From JANXLO01 sp043762265 (lineage in GTDB: Bacteria; Armatimonadota; Chthonomonadetes; Chthonomonadales; Chthonomonadaceae), in NCBI GenBank assembly GCA_043762265.1, contig JAYUMV010000239.1, forward strand, positions 1 to 64,000: 64,000 nt of DNA, read 5' to 3'. The notes beneath the pieces are model-generated. The model did no database searches. It saw nothing but the letters and a program-made list of their open reading frames with translations, and had not been told where the DNA came from. Every line of letters starts with the position of its first letter. Position 1 is the stretch's first letter. The position numbers and the translations under genes were made by a program. This document shows positions 1-9,180 of this stretch, piece by piece.

Positions 1-17
1 CATCCCGGTTTGGACGG

Positions 18-1961
18 TCAGAGCGATGACGCGACAGCAATTTCACTTTGCACAGAGGGCGGCAGCCTAAAGCCGCTTTTCGGCTGTGCTTCTAGGGGCA
101 TATCGGGTCCGACGGCAGAAAAAAGCCTGCCGTCCTCGCGCACACTGAAGACCGGCCTGCCGTTTTGCAGATAGAGAGCATAACCCTGCTTATTGCCGCC
201 CTGCGCCAGAATGACACCGTTGCCGACAACCTGAGTCACCTCGCAGCGGACGACAAGAGGCTGTCCTGCGATCTGCGGCGACTGGCGCGGCCTGACGTTA
301 CAGCGCACCGCCCAGGCATCCCAGGCATCGCTCAGTTGCTGCACCCGTGTAGGCTCCATTGCGGCCTGGTCGTGCATCTCGGTCGGATCGTTTTTAAGAT
401 CATACAGTTCCCAGGGCTTGTTTGCGAGTGCAACGAGTTTCCAATCTCCTGCGCGCACCGTGCGATTGCCCTCGTGTTCGATGCAGAGAATACGCGGCAC
501 CGGGTTGGCCCCGCTGAAGGCCGGTGTCAGGCTTTCGCCCTCGACCGCCAGGAGATTCACTCCGTTGCGCTCTGTGGGGTAGACCGCATGACACACTTTC
601 AGGAGGGTCGGCATAAAGTCGGTGACGTAGCCGAGGCTGGCGGTCGTCCCACCGGGTCGAGTCTTCAGGCCCGCCGGCCAGTGGACGATCATCGGGGTGC
701 GGATGCCGCCCTCCTGCGCATAATGTTTGTAGAGACGCCAGGGGGTGTTGCTGGCATTGGCCCAGCCGCTGCCATAGCTGGTATAGCTGTCCGGGCCGCC
801 GACCTTCTTCAGTTCCGCGCCGGTGTGCAGGATATTCAGCGGCGAGTCGAGTTTGTCAAAACCGTAGGGGTCCCACTCGGCGCATGCCCCATTGTCGGAG
901 AGGAAGCAGATCAGCGTATTGTTCCACTCCCCGGTCTCTTTCAGATGCGCGATGATGCGCCCGATATTGCGGTCCATGATCTCGATGGCGGCCGCATAGA
1001 CGGCCATCCGCCGTGCCAGATCGGCCTGACGGTCGGCGGGCAGCGAGGCCCAGGCGGGATTCTGCTTGTCGGCCCAACCAGTCTGTCGATTGATGAAGTT
1101 GGCAGGCACTTCGCTGCGCGGCGTCAGCGCCATATTCGCAGGCACGAGACCCAGCCTCTTCTGCCGCGCCAGACGGTCCACGCGAATGGCATCCCACCCT
1201 TTCTCGCGATACATCGTTTCGTACTTCTGGATGGTCTCTTCCGGCGCGCCAAGCGGGAAGTGCGCGGCATTGAACGCCAGATAGAGAAACCAGGGCTGGC
1301 CGGAGGCATGTCCCTGACTCATGAAATCCAGGGCATAGTCGCCAAAAACGTTGGAGGAGTAGAAGGCGTCAGGCGGGTAGAGGCGTTTGGGGTGGTTGGC
1401 GGGAAGGCGGGTGTAGAAAGGATCTTCTTTCCAGTAGGTGTTGAATCCGCCGAGCATTCCGTAGAACTCGTCGAAGCCGCGCATCGTCGGCGTCTTCTGT
1501 TCGCTCAGGTGCCACTTGCCGACCATATAGGTATGATAGCCAGCGGGCTTAAGCACCTCAGCGAGCGTGACACAACGGTCGTTGAGGGCGGTGGAGAGCA
1601 ACGGCACACCGACCTGATGCGGGTTCAGGCCCGTGAGCAGCGACGCGCGGGAAGGACTGCAACGCGCCGAATTATAGAATTGGGTAAAGCGCAGGCCGTC
1701 GCTTGCCAGCGCGTCGAGGTTGGGGGTGCGGATCTCGCTGCCATAGCAGCCGACATCAGACCAGCCGAGGTCGTCCGCCAGAATAATGAGCACATTGGGC
1801 CGCGCTGCCGTCTTGTTCTCAAGAGGCGGCGCTTGCAGGGCATGCGTGCGCGTCCGTAATACCCCCAGAGCACAACACAGCAAGGCTATCACAACCAGAA
1901 CCAGTCGGCGCAAGCCCGCCTTCCTGGAAGAGGTTGCCTTGTAGCGCAGTATTGTGATCAT
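18..1961 (-). CDS. Secreted arylsulfatase-family sulfatase
   Basis: 647 aa. Sulfatases of this alkaline-phosphatase-like family hydrolyse sulfate esters, often on polysaccharides; the substrate here is unknown. Residues 14-42 form a basic then hydrophobic export signal or anchor. The metal-site motif LADDLGWSDVG is at residues 61-71. The formylglycine signature CSPSR begins at C101, so the enzyme should need an anaerobic-type or FGE-type maturase; none is in this window. GKWH (about 148) and HPADDH-independent downstream blocks such as DNGAC (about 355) are also sulfatase-like. After the sulfatase fold there are about 100 extra C-terminal residues of unclear role. The ATG is preceded by AAGGAA at a good distance. 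It lies downstream, on the same strand, of the decayed NB-ARC regulator. Confidence 0.93.
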   Translation of the reverse strand: MITILRYKATSSRKAGLRRLVLVVIALLCCALGVLRTRTHALQAPPLENKTAARPNVLIILADDLGWSDVGCYGSEIRTPNLDALASDGLRFTQFYNSARCSPSRASLLTGLNPHQVGVPLLSTALNDRCVTLAEVLKPAGYHTYMVGKWHLSEQKTPTMRGFDEFYGMLGGFNTYWKEDPFYTRLPANHPKRLYPPDAFYSSNVFGDYALDFMSQGHASGQPWFLYLAFNAAHFPLGAPEETIQKYETMYREKGWDAIRVDRLARQKRLGLVPANMALTPRSEVPANFINRQTGWADKQNPAWASLPADRQADLARRMAVYAAAIEIMDRNIGRIIAHLKETGEWNNTLICFLSDNGACAEWDPYGFDKLDSPLNILHTGAELKKVGGPDSYTSYGSGWANASNTPWRLYKHYAQEGGIRTPMIVHWPAGLKTRPGGTTASLGYVTDFMPTLLKVCHAVYPTERNGVNLLAVEGESLTPAFSGANPVPRILCIEHEGNRTVRAGDWKLVALANKPWELYDLKNDPTEMHDQAAMEPTRVQQLSDAWDAWAVRCNVRPRQSPQIAGQPLVVRCEVTQVVGNGVILAQGGNKQGYALYLQNGRPVFSVREDGRLFSAVGPDMPLEAQPKSGFRLPPSVQSEIAVASSL

Positions 1962-2160
1962 CGTGCAATTCCTTCTGTTCAGGGCATTCTGGCATTCTCT
2001 CTTCCGGCCCCGTTTCCAATGCGCACAAACGTAGCCCCGAAAAAGGAGCGTTCGCTGGAGAGGTAGGCAAGGCCCCTATTCGCTCCTGTAGCGCCTCATC
2101 CCCCGCCGTCTCGTTCCTCAGCGACGTATAGAATTCCTGCACAAACCGGTTTTAATAGCA

Positions 2161-2192
2161 CATCGGGCGTCCTAAGGTCAGGACGCCCGATG
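2161..2192. repeat. Perfect 13-bp inverted repeat (hairpin)
   Basis: The arms CATCGGGCGTCCT and AGGACGCCCGATG are perfectly complementary across a 6-nt loop. Neither side carries a convincing T-tract, so a terminator role is uncertain. It sits in the 1962-2403 gap between the sulfatase and the decayed regulator, directly beside the tRNA-T-arm-like remnant. I see no gene in this gap. Confidence 0.6.
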
Positions 2193-2203
2193 CGAAACGA
2201 AAA

Positions 2204-2230
2204 TGCCCTCAGAGCGATTCGAACGCTCAC
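2204..2230 (-). other. tRNA 3'-end-like remnant (T-arm plus acceptor-like strand)
   Basis: Read on the minus strand, GAGCG-TTCGAAT-CGCTC forms a canonical 5-bp T-stem with a TTCGAAT loop. It is followed by TGAGGGCA, which looks like a 3' acceptor strand. I could not find the complementary 5' acceptor strand, a D-arm or an anticodon arm within about 100 nt. It is therefore not an intact tRNA. It could be a tRNA fragment left by an integration event, or chance. Confidence 0.35.
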
Positions 2231-2358
2231 TACACCCCGAAATCGCACAGGTATGGGCGCGATGTTATCTCGTGAGCCTGTAGACCTCTGGATCGGCATA
2301 CCGTTGTTGATGAGTTCCATGCCCTTAGTATGCCGGAAGGCTTGTGGATGGAAGCGGT

Positions 2359-2434
2359 ATAGTGATCTTTGATTCCTTGATCCGCTAATTCTTGAGGTTG
2401 GAATTAACGGATTAGACCGGCAAAGATCATATAT
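2359..2434. repeat. Imperfect 33-bp inverted repeat
   Basis: The arms at 2359-2391 and 2401-2434 pair in two blocks (TGATCTTTG/CAAAGATCA and ATCCGCTAATTC/GAATTAACGGAT) around an internal mismatch loop, with a 9-nt apical loop. It lies at the 3' boundary of the decayed NB-ARC reading frame. It could be the old terminator of that gene or the edge of a small mobile element. Confidence 0.5.
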
Positions 2435-4446
2435 AGTGTATGATGGCCCAAAGAACTTAGACACGAAAAGGGACGGAAATACGTTAGATCAATGTAACTA
2501 TTCACCCGGCGCATTCCGGGTAGATGAGTTCTCCTCGGAAGACGTGCTCCAACGCTGACAAGATTTGCTTGCCTTGCTTTCGGATCGTGCAAATATAGGA
2601 ACGGATCCGGCAGAATGCATCCGCTCCCTCCGTGCTTCGGAAACATCCCGAGACTTTCTGACTGAGGACGGTGCATGGGATTATGAGCGTTTCCCAGCAA
2701 CAGCCCCTGCTCTCGACATTTACCCAACGCCCTCTCGAAATACCCGCAGGCCTTTTCATACCTGCCAGCCTCTGCATGCGCGGAGCCTACGTTGTTGAGC
2801 AGGTTTGTAACAAGGCGCTCGTCTCCCAACCGCTCAGCCAGTCGCCGACTTTGCTCCGCCAGCGCGCAGGCGCGATCAAAGTCGGCTACCTCTATCGCCA
2901 CCATCCCCAGGTTGTTCAGCGCACGGACCGCCGCCGCATCGTCTCCCGCCTGCTCGGACTCTGTCAGCGCGTGCTCGAACGCCTCCTGAGCCTAAAGGTA
3001 ATCCTTCAGCATCGCATGCAGAGACCCCAGTGCGTTCCAGGCCGTCCTGCGCTCTGGAGTGGCCTCTCCATAATGCCGTTGAAGCGCATCCCGCAGCTAG
3101 TCGCGCCCCTCCGCCCAGCCACCTCGATTGCACCAGTAGTGCATTAGCGCGTTCAATAGCGCCAGTTCGAGCTTCTGCCCGGTCACCGAGCGCCGACACC
3201 AAGCGACAGCGGCACGCATATTCTCCCGATCAATGATCGCCACCGGGTAAGAACGCGCACGGGCGATGAGAGCTGTGACCAGCCGTTCATATCCCGCTTC
3301 GACTTCGAAGGGACTAAGCTGCTCCAGCCCGAAATCGCGCAACGTCTCCAACATGTAAAAATGAAGCGAGGTTCCTGTCGGATCCTCTTGCTCGCGCGCG
3401 AGCAGAAACGAGGCTTCCCGTAGGCGCTGAAGCCTCTCTGGCACCGTGCGAGCATCGTCGGCCATGACGGCCGCCGTCTCCAGTGTCCACTCCCCGCGCA
3501 GCAGGCACAGCCGGCAGAAAAACGCCTGCAATTCCGGCTCCAGCAGCCGGTAACTCCACGCGATACACGTCTCCAGCGCCTGATGCCGGAGCGCCATTCC
3601 CTTGCGCCGTGCCCGCAGCAGTTCGAAACGTCGATCAAGCCGCGCCAGCATCTGCGCTGGCGAGAGCGTCTGCGCCCAGCTCGCCGCCAGTTCCAGCGCG
3701 AGCGGCAGCCCTTCCAGCCGTCGGCACAAAGCCGCAACACTCGCCGCATTGCGCACCGTCAACTGAAAATCCGCACACGCCGCCTGCGCCCGATCGACAA
3801 ACAACTGTACGCTCGCGATCTCCAGCAGACATTCCGGGCTGTCCATGTGTTCCGGTGTAGAGAGAGGCGGCAACAGAAGTTCGCGCTCGCCATCCAGATT
3901 CAGCCGCTGTCGGCTCGTGGTCAGAATAGTAAGACGCGGAAGGCGGTGCAGAAGATCAGCGACGATCTCCGCGCCCTCTTCGGCGATCTGTTCCATGTTG
4001 TCAAGCACCAGCAGGCTGGAGCTTCCCCCCAGCGTAGACGCGATCACGGCCATCGGCTCGCGATCGGCTGGAGGATTCGGGCAGACTGCTTCTGCGATCC
4101 TCTCTGCCATGCGTTCGGGGGTATGGGTATCGGCCAGCCCTACAAAACAGACGAACCGATCTGCGCCAGCACAGTCCCGCGCGGCTTCGATCGCAAGACG
4201 CGTCTTACCTGAGCCCCCGACTCCCAGCAATGTCACAACACGCGGTCGCCAGCGCCGATGTATCGGCAGGAACTCTTCGCGTGCTGTCACCGCCTCTGTG
4301 GGCGGCTTCAACATAGCGCACAGACGAGCGAGCTCCTCCTCCCGACAAAAAAACGGCGTCAGTGCGAGGGGAAGGCGTACAGCAGAGTGGGCAGGGAGGG
4401 GACAAGGCGATTGTTGCGCTACGCAAGCCGATGCAGCCTCGGACAA
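2404..4446 (-). pseudogene. Decayed BTAD/NB-ARC-TPR regulator (N-terminus lost, two in-frame TAG stops)
   Basis: The translation closely parallels the C-terminal two thirds of the intact regulator at 6057-8864, including P-loop GVGGSGKTRL, Walker B LLVLDNMEQ and the LPLALELAASWAQTLSP block. The winged-helix/BTAD half is absent: the frame opens at a TTG just before the NB-ARC domain. Two TAG codons interrupt the same frame, at 3097-3099 (where the paralogue has Trp in GRDW) and at 2992-2994 (where it has Gln). TPR-like sequence continues beyond both stops. Homology fades near 2690 although the frame stays open to 2404. TAG serves as an ordinary stop in neighbouring genes, so readthrough is unlikely. 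Confidence 0.85.
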
Positions 4447-4660
4447 TCTAGGCTTTGCGCCATGCGTTTTAAGGGCACTCCAACCCGAAAATTCCTGATG
4501 AATGCCTGGGAAGCGCTATGTTCGACCGCTATCCCCCACGATTTTCTCTTTATTTACGCATGTAATCGGATTTTCATTCCCGTGCTGCCGTCCCGCTCGG
4601 CCCCGGATCCATTTCCAATGTCGCCTCCTCGATTCCTATCTTCCCTTGGATCCCAGCTAT

Positions 4661-4699
4661 AAAAAATTCCCCGGTGGCCATCTCGTGGCGACCGGGGAA
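4661..4699 (-). terminator. Rho-independent terminator of the HAF-repeat gene
   Basis: On the minus strand TTCCCCGGT pairs with ACCGGGGAA, the stem extends with TGGC/GCCA, and it is followed directly by six T. It lies about 30 nt after the stop at 4731. Confidence 0.9.
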
Positions 4700-4730
4700 A
4701 TCATCTCGCGGACCTGCGCGACTGCGGCCC

Positions 4731-5903
4731 TTATTTTCGGCGCTTGCGTCGTACCGCGAAACCGATACCGGTCATGCTCATCCCCATCAGCAGGGCGACC
4801 GCGCCCGGCTCTGGTGTCGTCGCCACGGTCGCGTCCGGAACCAGCAGGAAGGCACGTCTCTTACCAGCCGGATCGACACCGGTGCCGACGATATAGCCGT
4901 TGTCGGTAATGCCCGTCGCGTCCGTCAGCTGCCATCCCGTGCTGCTGGCGTCCAGGTAGTTGTTCAGATCGTACAGCGCGGTGTCGTAGTAGAAAGCCCG
5001 ATTGGCGGACTGCCCGACCACATCTCCGAAATTGTCGATCGCGCGCCCCTGAGAGAAGAAGCCATCGAAGGAGCCGATGTTGGTCGCCGTACCGTCGATC
5101 AATCCGCCCACCGTGGTGCGAAAAGCGTGGCTGTACCCGGACCCGTCGTCCGAATACCCCGTCACCTGGCCGAGATCGTTGATCGCATAGGCCGCGGAGG
5201 CGCCGCCCGCTCCCGCGAAGGTACCCAGATCCGAGCCGCTGTCGATAAGGCCTCCAGAGGTCGTGCGGAAGACATCCTGCTGAGCAGGGCTTCCGGACAC
5301 AATGGAAAAGCCGACGATCTGATTGTTATTGTTGATGCCCTGTGCGGAGGAGTAGTCTCCGCTCAGCGCGCCCAGGTCCACCATCCCCCCATTGCTGTAC
5401 CGGAAGCCGTGCTTCGTGAAGGTTCCATTCTTGTCCGAAGTACCGGCGATGATTCCCGCCGCGTTGATTGCGTTGCCCTGAGACTGCAGACCTGTCGTCA
5501 GCGTCCCCAGATCGTGCATCGTTCCGTCGTAGAAGAACGCGTGGCGATAGTTCCCGGTTGCGTTTGCCCAGCCCGTGATCTGACCGAGGTCGTTTATCCC
5601 ATATCCGATGGCGCCACGGCCGCCCAGAGTTCCGGTGTCATGCATTGCGCCGTCGTAAAAGAACGACCGTGGATTCCCATCGTTGGGGATAAAGGAGAAA
5701 CCCGTTACCTGTCCGCTCGAATTGACAGCCTCTGCTGTCGAGCCGCCGAAGACTCCCGAGCCACCCAGCGTGCCGAGGCCTATGGCCTGGTAGAGCGGTG
5801 GAGTCGCCAGAGCGGCTGGCGCCGCAGCCAGGGAGCCGGAGAAGAGGGCAAAAGTGAGGAGGAACCTGTGGCCGTGGAGGCTTCGATGGCGGTTGCGTAC
5901 AAT
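4731..5903 (-). CDS. HAF-repeat PEP-CTERM secreted protein (non-canonical start)
   Basis: Tandem repeats of the HAF type (GYGINDLGQITGWA, HAFFYDGTMHDLGTL and variants) fill most of the protein. The C-terminus is TPEPGAVALL, a hydrophobic stretch, then RRKRRK, the PEP-CTERM sorting signal processed by an exosortase/archaeosortase-type enzyme. The first ATG/GTG/TTG start is at 5645, but it falls inside a HAF repeat. Upstream the frame stays open and encodes a basic n-region (RNRHRSLHGHR), a hydrophobic core and an AxA cleavage site, followed by more HAF sequence. No ATG, GTG or TTG precedes that signal peptide in frame. ATT at 5901-5903 is the best placed candidate, giving 390 aa, but it has no clear Shine-Dalgarno. 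The reading frame is certain; the start is not. Confidence 0.8.
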   Translation of the reverse strand: MVRNRHRSLHGHRFLLTFALFSGSLAAAPAALATPPLYQAIGLGTLGGSGVFGGSTAEAVNSSGQVTGFSFIPNDGNPRSFFYDGAMHDTGTLGGRGAIGYGINDLGQITGWANATGNYRHAFFYDGTMHDLGTLTTGLQSQGNAINAAGIIAGTSDKNGTFTKHGFRYSNGGMVDLGALSGDYSSAQGINNNNQIVGFSIVSGSPAQQDVFRTTSGGLIDSGSDLGTFAGAGGASAAYAINDLGQVTGYSDDGSGYSHAFRTTVGGLIDGTATNIGSFDGFFSQGRAIDNFGDVVGQSANRAFYYDTALYDLNNYLDASSTGWQLTDATGITDNGYIVGTGVDPAGKRRAFLLVPDATVATTPEPGAVALLMGMSMTGIGFAVRRKRRK

Positions 5904-6056
5904 GCGTATCGGGCGGCGTATAAGAATCAGACGGCAGCGACGAGAATGGACAGTGCGAATATCGCAGATAGGCTCGCGTTGTGGTAAGGGAGAGGCTATT
6001 GCTCGTTGGTCTCCCGCAAATACGAAAATGGCGAATGGATATAGGAAAAGGCTTCT

Positions 6057-8864
6057 ATGTTGGAAGAACCCTGGCGTGTGACCCTATGCGGCGGCTTATC
6101 CGCGCGCCAGGGCGCCCATAGCGTGTCGCGTTTTCGGACGCAGAAGACGGGACTTTTGCTGGCTTATTTGGCACTACATAGGGAGCGCACGCACGGGCGC
6201 GAGGAGTTGGCCGAGCTTTTCTGGCCCGAAAGCGCCGACTCGCTGCATAGTCTGAGGCTAGGCTTGGCCTCGCTGCGTCAGCAACTGGAGCCGCCGGGAG
6301 TGGGCAGGGGGCAGGTGTTGAGAGCGGATCGCAACCATGTCGGGCTGGTGTCCGGGACCGTGCGTACGGATGTGGCCGACTTTCACGCGGCAGTCGCGGA
6401 AGCGGCGCGCACGGTGGAGACGAAGCAGACGACGCAACGGCTCCGGGACGGCGTGGAGGCCATTTCGGGCGAACTGTTGCCGGGGAGCTATCTGGAGTGG
6501 GTGTTGCAGGCGCGTGAGATTCTGTCGGAGCAGTTGCAGAGCGCGCTCAAGGATCTGGTCGTGTTGCTGATTGCCCAGGAGGAGGCGGAGTCGGCGCTGC
6601 CGTTTGCGCTGCGACGGGTGCATCTAAACCCGCTGAACGAGGAGGCGCATCTGGCGGTGATGCAGTTGCTGCTGCGGTTGGAGCGCCCGGCCGACGTGCC
6701 ACGGCAGTTCGAGCATCTGCGTGCGCTGTTAAAGGAGATCGGCATTGCGCCCTCCCTGCAGGCGCAAGAGTTGGCGGATGGCTGCCTCTCGTTTTCGGAG
6801 GATCCTGTTGTTTCGGTTCTTAGCTTCGGTGGATTGGGTGCGCGTCCGGTCGCCTCCCTGGTCGGCCCACTGCCGGCCACTCCCCCGTTCGCCCCTCCGC
6901 GTTTCCCTCCCGCGCCCTCCGTTTCAACCCGGCCTGCGGTTCGTCTGCCTCTGCCTCTTACCTCTTTCTTCGGGCGAGAGACGGAGTTAAGCCAAATACG
7001 CGCGTTGCTGGCGCCGCCTTCTGCCGCTAATGCGGATGGCGAAGAGCTTTTGTCAGGCGCGCAGCTCTGGCGCGCGCGTGTGCTGACCGTGCTTGGAACG
7101 GGAGGCTCGGGCAAGACACGACTGGCGATCGAGGTCGCACGCCTCTGCGCCGCCGACGCCGATAGGACGGTCTGCTTTGTAGAGTTGGTGGATGCGGACA
7201 CCCCCGAACACATGCTGCAGGCGATTGCGGAGGCGGTCTGCCCGCATGCACCGGCCGATTGCCTGCCTTTGGAAGGGATTGTGAAGGCCCTTGGAGCAGG
7301 AGCGACTCTGTTGATCCTGGATAACATGGAGCAGCTCGTCGAAGAGGGCACGGAGGTCGTTGGGCGACTGCTGGAGCGGCTGCCGGACCTGACGATCCTG
7401 GTGACGAGCCGACTTCGCCTGAGCTTGGCTGGGGAACGCGAGTTTCCTCTGTTGCCGCTACCCACCCCTGAGCGCGCCGATGCGCCGGAGTGCCTGATGG
7501 AGTTTGCGAGCGTGCGGTTATTTGTGGACAGGGCGCAGGCGGCCCGCGCCGATTTTCAGTTGACCGCGCGGAACGCCGCCGCTGTGGCGGCGTTGTGCCG
7601 GCGGCTAGAAGGACTGCCTCTGGCGCTGGAGCTTGCGGCAAGTTGGGCGCAGACGCTCTCTCCGGCGCAGATGCTGGCGCGTCTGGATCGGCGGTTCGAG
7701 ATGTTGCGCACGCGGCAGAGAGGCGTGGCCTCGCGGCATCAGGCGCTCGATGTGTGTATCGACTGGAGTTTTCGCTTATTGGATCCGGAGTTGCAGACTT
7801 TTTTCTGCAGGTTATGTCTGCTGCATGGGGAGTGGACCCTGGAGACGGCGGAGGCCGTCGTCGGGGAGAGAGATATTTTGGAGAAAGTGCAGCGGTTGCG
7901 GGATGCCTCTTTGCTGCTGGTGCGCGAGGCGCAAGACGCGGAGGGAACATCGCTGCGCTTTCACATGCTAGAGTCGTTACGCGAGTTCGGGCTGGAGCGA
8001 TTGGAGCCGAAGGAGTGGGATACCGGACATGAGCGTCTAACGCACTATTTTAGCGCCCTCTCCGGCCCAGACCCTTTTGCGACGGTCGATACCGAAAACG
8101 TGCGCGCAGTCGTCTCCTGGTGTCGCACTTCAGCGGTCGGGTATGCGCTGGAACTGGATCTGCTCAATGCGCTCATGCATTTCTGGGGCAATCGCGGTGG
8201 CTGGGTAGAAGGACGGGACTGGTTACAGGCGGCGCTGGAGCGCCATGCGGGGGAGGCCGTTCTTGCGCAGAGGAAGGCATGGAATACGCTCGGCTTTCTA
8301 CATGCGATGCTGGGTGACGACGGCCAAGCCCGAGACTGTTTCGAACGCCTGCTGGCCGATTCGGAACGGGCGGAAGATCCGATGATGGCCGTGCGCGCCC
8401 TGAGCAACCTGGCGATTATTGCGATGAGAGCAGAAGACTTTTCACAGGGATGCGCGCTTATGGAGCAGAGTCTGTCTCAGGCGGAGAGACTCGGGGATGC
8501 GCGGATGATTGCCACGCAAAATTACAATTTGGGCGCAGCGTACGTGGAACTGGGACACTATGAAGAGGCGCGCCGTTTGCTTGATCGGAGTCTGCTGCAG
8601 AGCCGTGAACAGAATTTTGCGGCTGGCGTCGCTCTCTGCCTCTGCAGCCTTGCTGAGGTGGCGCGAAAAGAGGGAGATAGCCTGGCAGCCCGGCAGATGC
8701 TTGAGGATAGTCTGGAGATATTTCGCTCTGTCGGCGAGCAGCCGCGTATCGCAGAGATGCTCGATCGCCTGGTAAAACTCTTGGAAGCTGAGGGGGATGT
8801 GCTCCAGGCACGTCTTTATGCCGAGGAGAGCGCTCTGCTGCAGACGCAACTGCGGGGTGAATGA
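6057..8864 (+). CDS. BTAD-NB-ARC-TPR (AfsR/SARP-like STAND) transcriptional regulator
   Basis: 935 aa. Order: winged-helix DNA-binding domain (about 5-95), bacterial transcriptional activation domain (about 95-245), a proline-rich linker, an NB-ARC STAND ATPase with P-loop GTGGSGKTRL (about 346) and Walker B LLILDNMEQ (about 420), a winged-helix/ARC region with LPLALELAASWAQTLSP, then TPRs (about 700-935). In AfsR-like proteins ATP binding and oligomerisation gate DNA binding by the N-terminal module. The ATG is followed within a few residues by the first strand of the fold (WRVTLCGG), supporting this start. A PEP-CTERM gene with SARP-type direct repeats in its promoter follows on the same strand. 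The effector sensed is unknown. Confidence 0.9.
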   Translation: MLEEPWRVTLCGGLSARQGAHSVSRFRTQKTGLLLAYLALHRERTHGREELAELFWPESADSLHSLRLGLASLRQQLEPPGVGRGQVLRADRNHVGLVSGTVRTDVADFHAAVAEAARTVETKQTTQRLRDGVEAISGELLPGSYLEWVLQAREILSEQLQSALKDLVVLLIAQEEAESALPFALRRVHLNPLNEEAHLAVMQLLLRLERPADVPRQFEHLRALLKEIGIAPSLQAQELADGCLSFSEDPVVSVLSFGGLGARPVASLVGPLPATPPFAPPRFPPAPSVSTRPAVRLPLPLTSFFGRETELSQIRALLAPPSAANADGEELLSGAQLWRARVLTVLGTGGSGKTRLAIEVARLCAADADRTVCFVELVDADTPEHMLQAIAEAVCPHAPADCLPLEGIVKALGAGATLLILDNMEQLVEEGTEVVGRLLERLPDLTILVTSRLRLSLAGEREFPLLPLPTPERADAPECLMEFASVRLFVDRAQAARADFQLTARNAAAVAALCRRLEGLPLALELAASWAQTLSPAQMLARLDRRFEMLRTRQRGVASRHQALDVCIDWSFRLLDPELQTFFCRLCLLHGEWTLETAEAVVGERDILEKVQRLRDASLLLVREAQDAEGTSLRFHMLESLREFGLERLEPKEWDTGHERLTHYFSALSGPDPFATVDTENVRAVVSWCRTSAVGYALELDLLNALMHFWGNRGGWVEGRDWLQAALERHAGEAVLAQRKAWNTLGFLHAMLGDDGQARDCFERLLADSERAEDPMMAVRALSNLAIIAMRAEDFSQGCALMEQSLSQAERLGDARMIATQNYNLGAAYVELGHYEEARRLLDRSLLQSREQNFAAGVALCLCSLAEVARKEGDSLAARQMLEDSLEIFRSVGEQPRIAEMLDRLVKLLEAEGDVLQARLYAEESALLQTQLRGE

Positions 8865-9009
8865 AAAGGGAGCAGAGGGTTGGAGAAAGCGGCAATTGGA
8901 GGGATAGTTGTGACGCGACGGTTTCGGTGAGCCATTTTCGGGTTGTCTATACGGTGGAAACATCGGGGCTGCCGACACAGGCGCCGGGAAAGACGGTGCA
9001 GACGGACGC

Positions 9010-9043
9010 TTGAGACGCTGTTGAGACGATAGGTCACTATAAT
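9010..9043 (+). promoter_or_regulatory. SARP-type promoter: two TTGAGACG direct repeats plus TATAAT
   Basis: TTGAGACG occurs at 9010-9017 and 9021-9028, an 11-bp period. It is followed by 9 nt and a perfect TATAAT at 9038-9043. No -35 hexamer stands 16-18 nt from the -10. This is the layout of promoters activated by SARPs, whose direct repeats have 11-bp spacing and whose last repeat lies about 8 bp from the -10. It is the only notable structure in the 8865-9180 gap. The upstream BTAD regulator is the obvious candidate activator (inference). Confidence 0.7.
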
Positions 9044-9180
9044 GGGTGTGTACGTGGGTGTTTCAGGCAGGCGGGCGCAGGGAGAACTGCCGGCACTATG
9101 TCTCTCCGTGCGCCGCGCGCCTGTTTGCGAACCCCTCGCTGCAATGACTTTCATTTCTGTTCTGGAAAGGGACAACACCC

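Noticed and set aside
165..1859. 564-aa open frame on the plus strand
   Set aside because: It lies wholly antisense to the sulfatase, and its composition is that of a GC-rich shadow frame. No recognisable motif.
2200..2300. Complete minus-strand tRNA gene
   Set aside because: Only the T-arm and a 3' acceptor-like strand are visible. No complementary acceptor strand, D-arm or anticodon arm fits.
2992..3099. TAG recoding (readthrough) in the NB-ARC remnant
   Set aside because: TAG ends intact genes here, such as the CRTAC1 gene at 57769 and the aldo/keto reductase. The remnant also lacks its N-terminal half, so decay explains it.
4674..5987. 437-aa open frame on the plus strand
   Set aside because: Antisense to the HAF-repeat gene; repeated residues simply mirror the HAF repeats.
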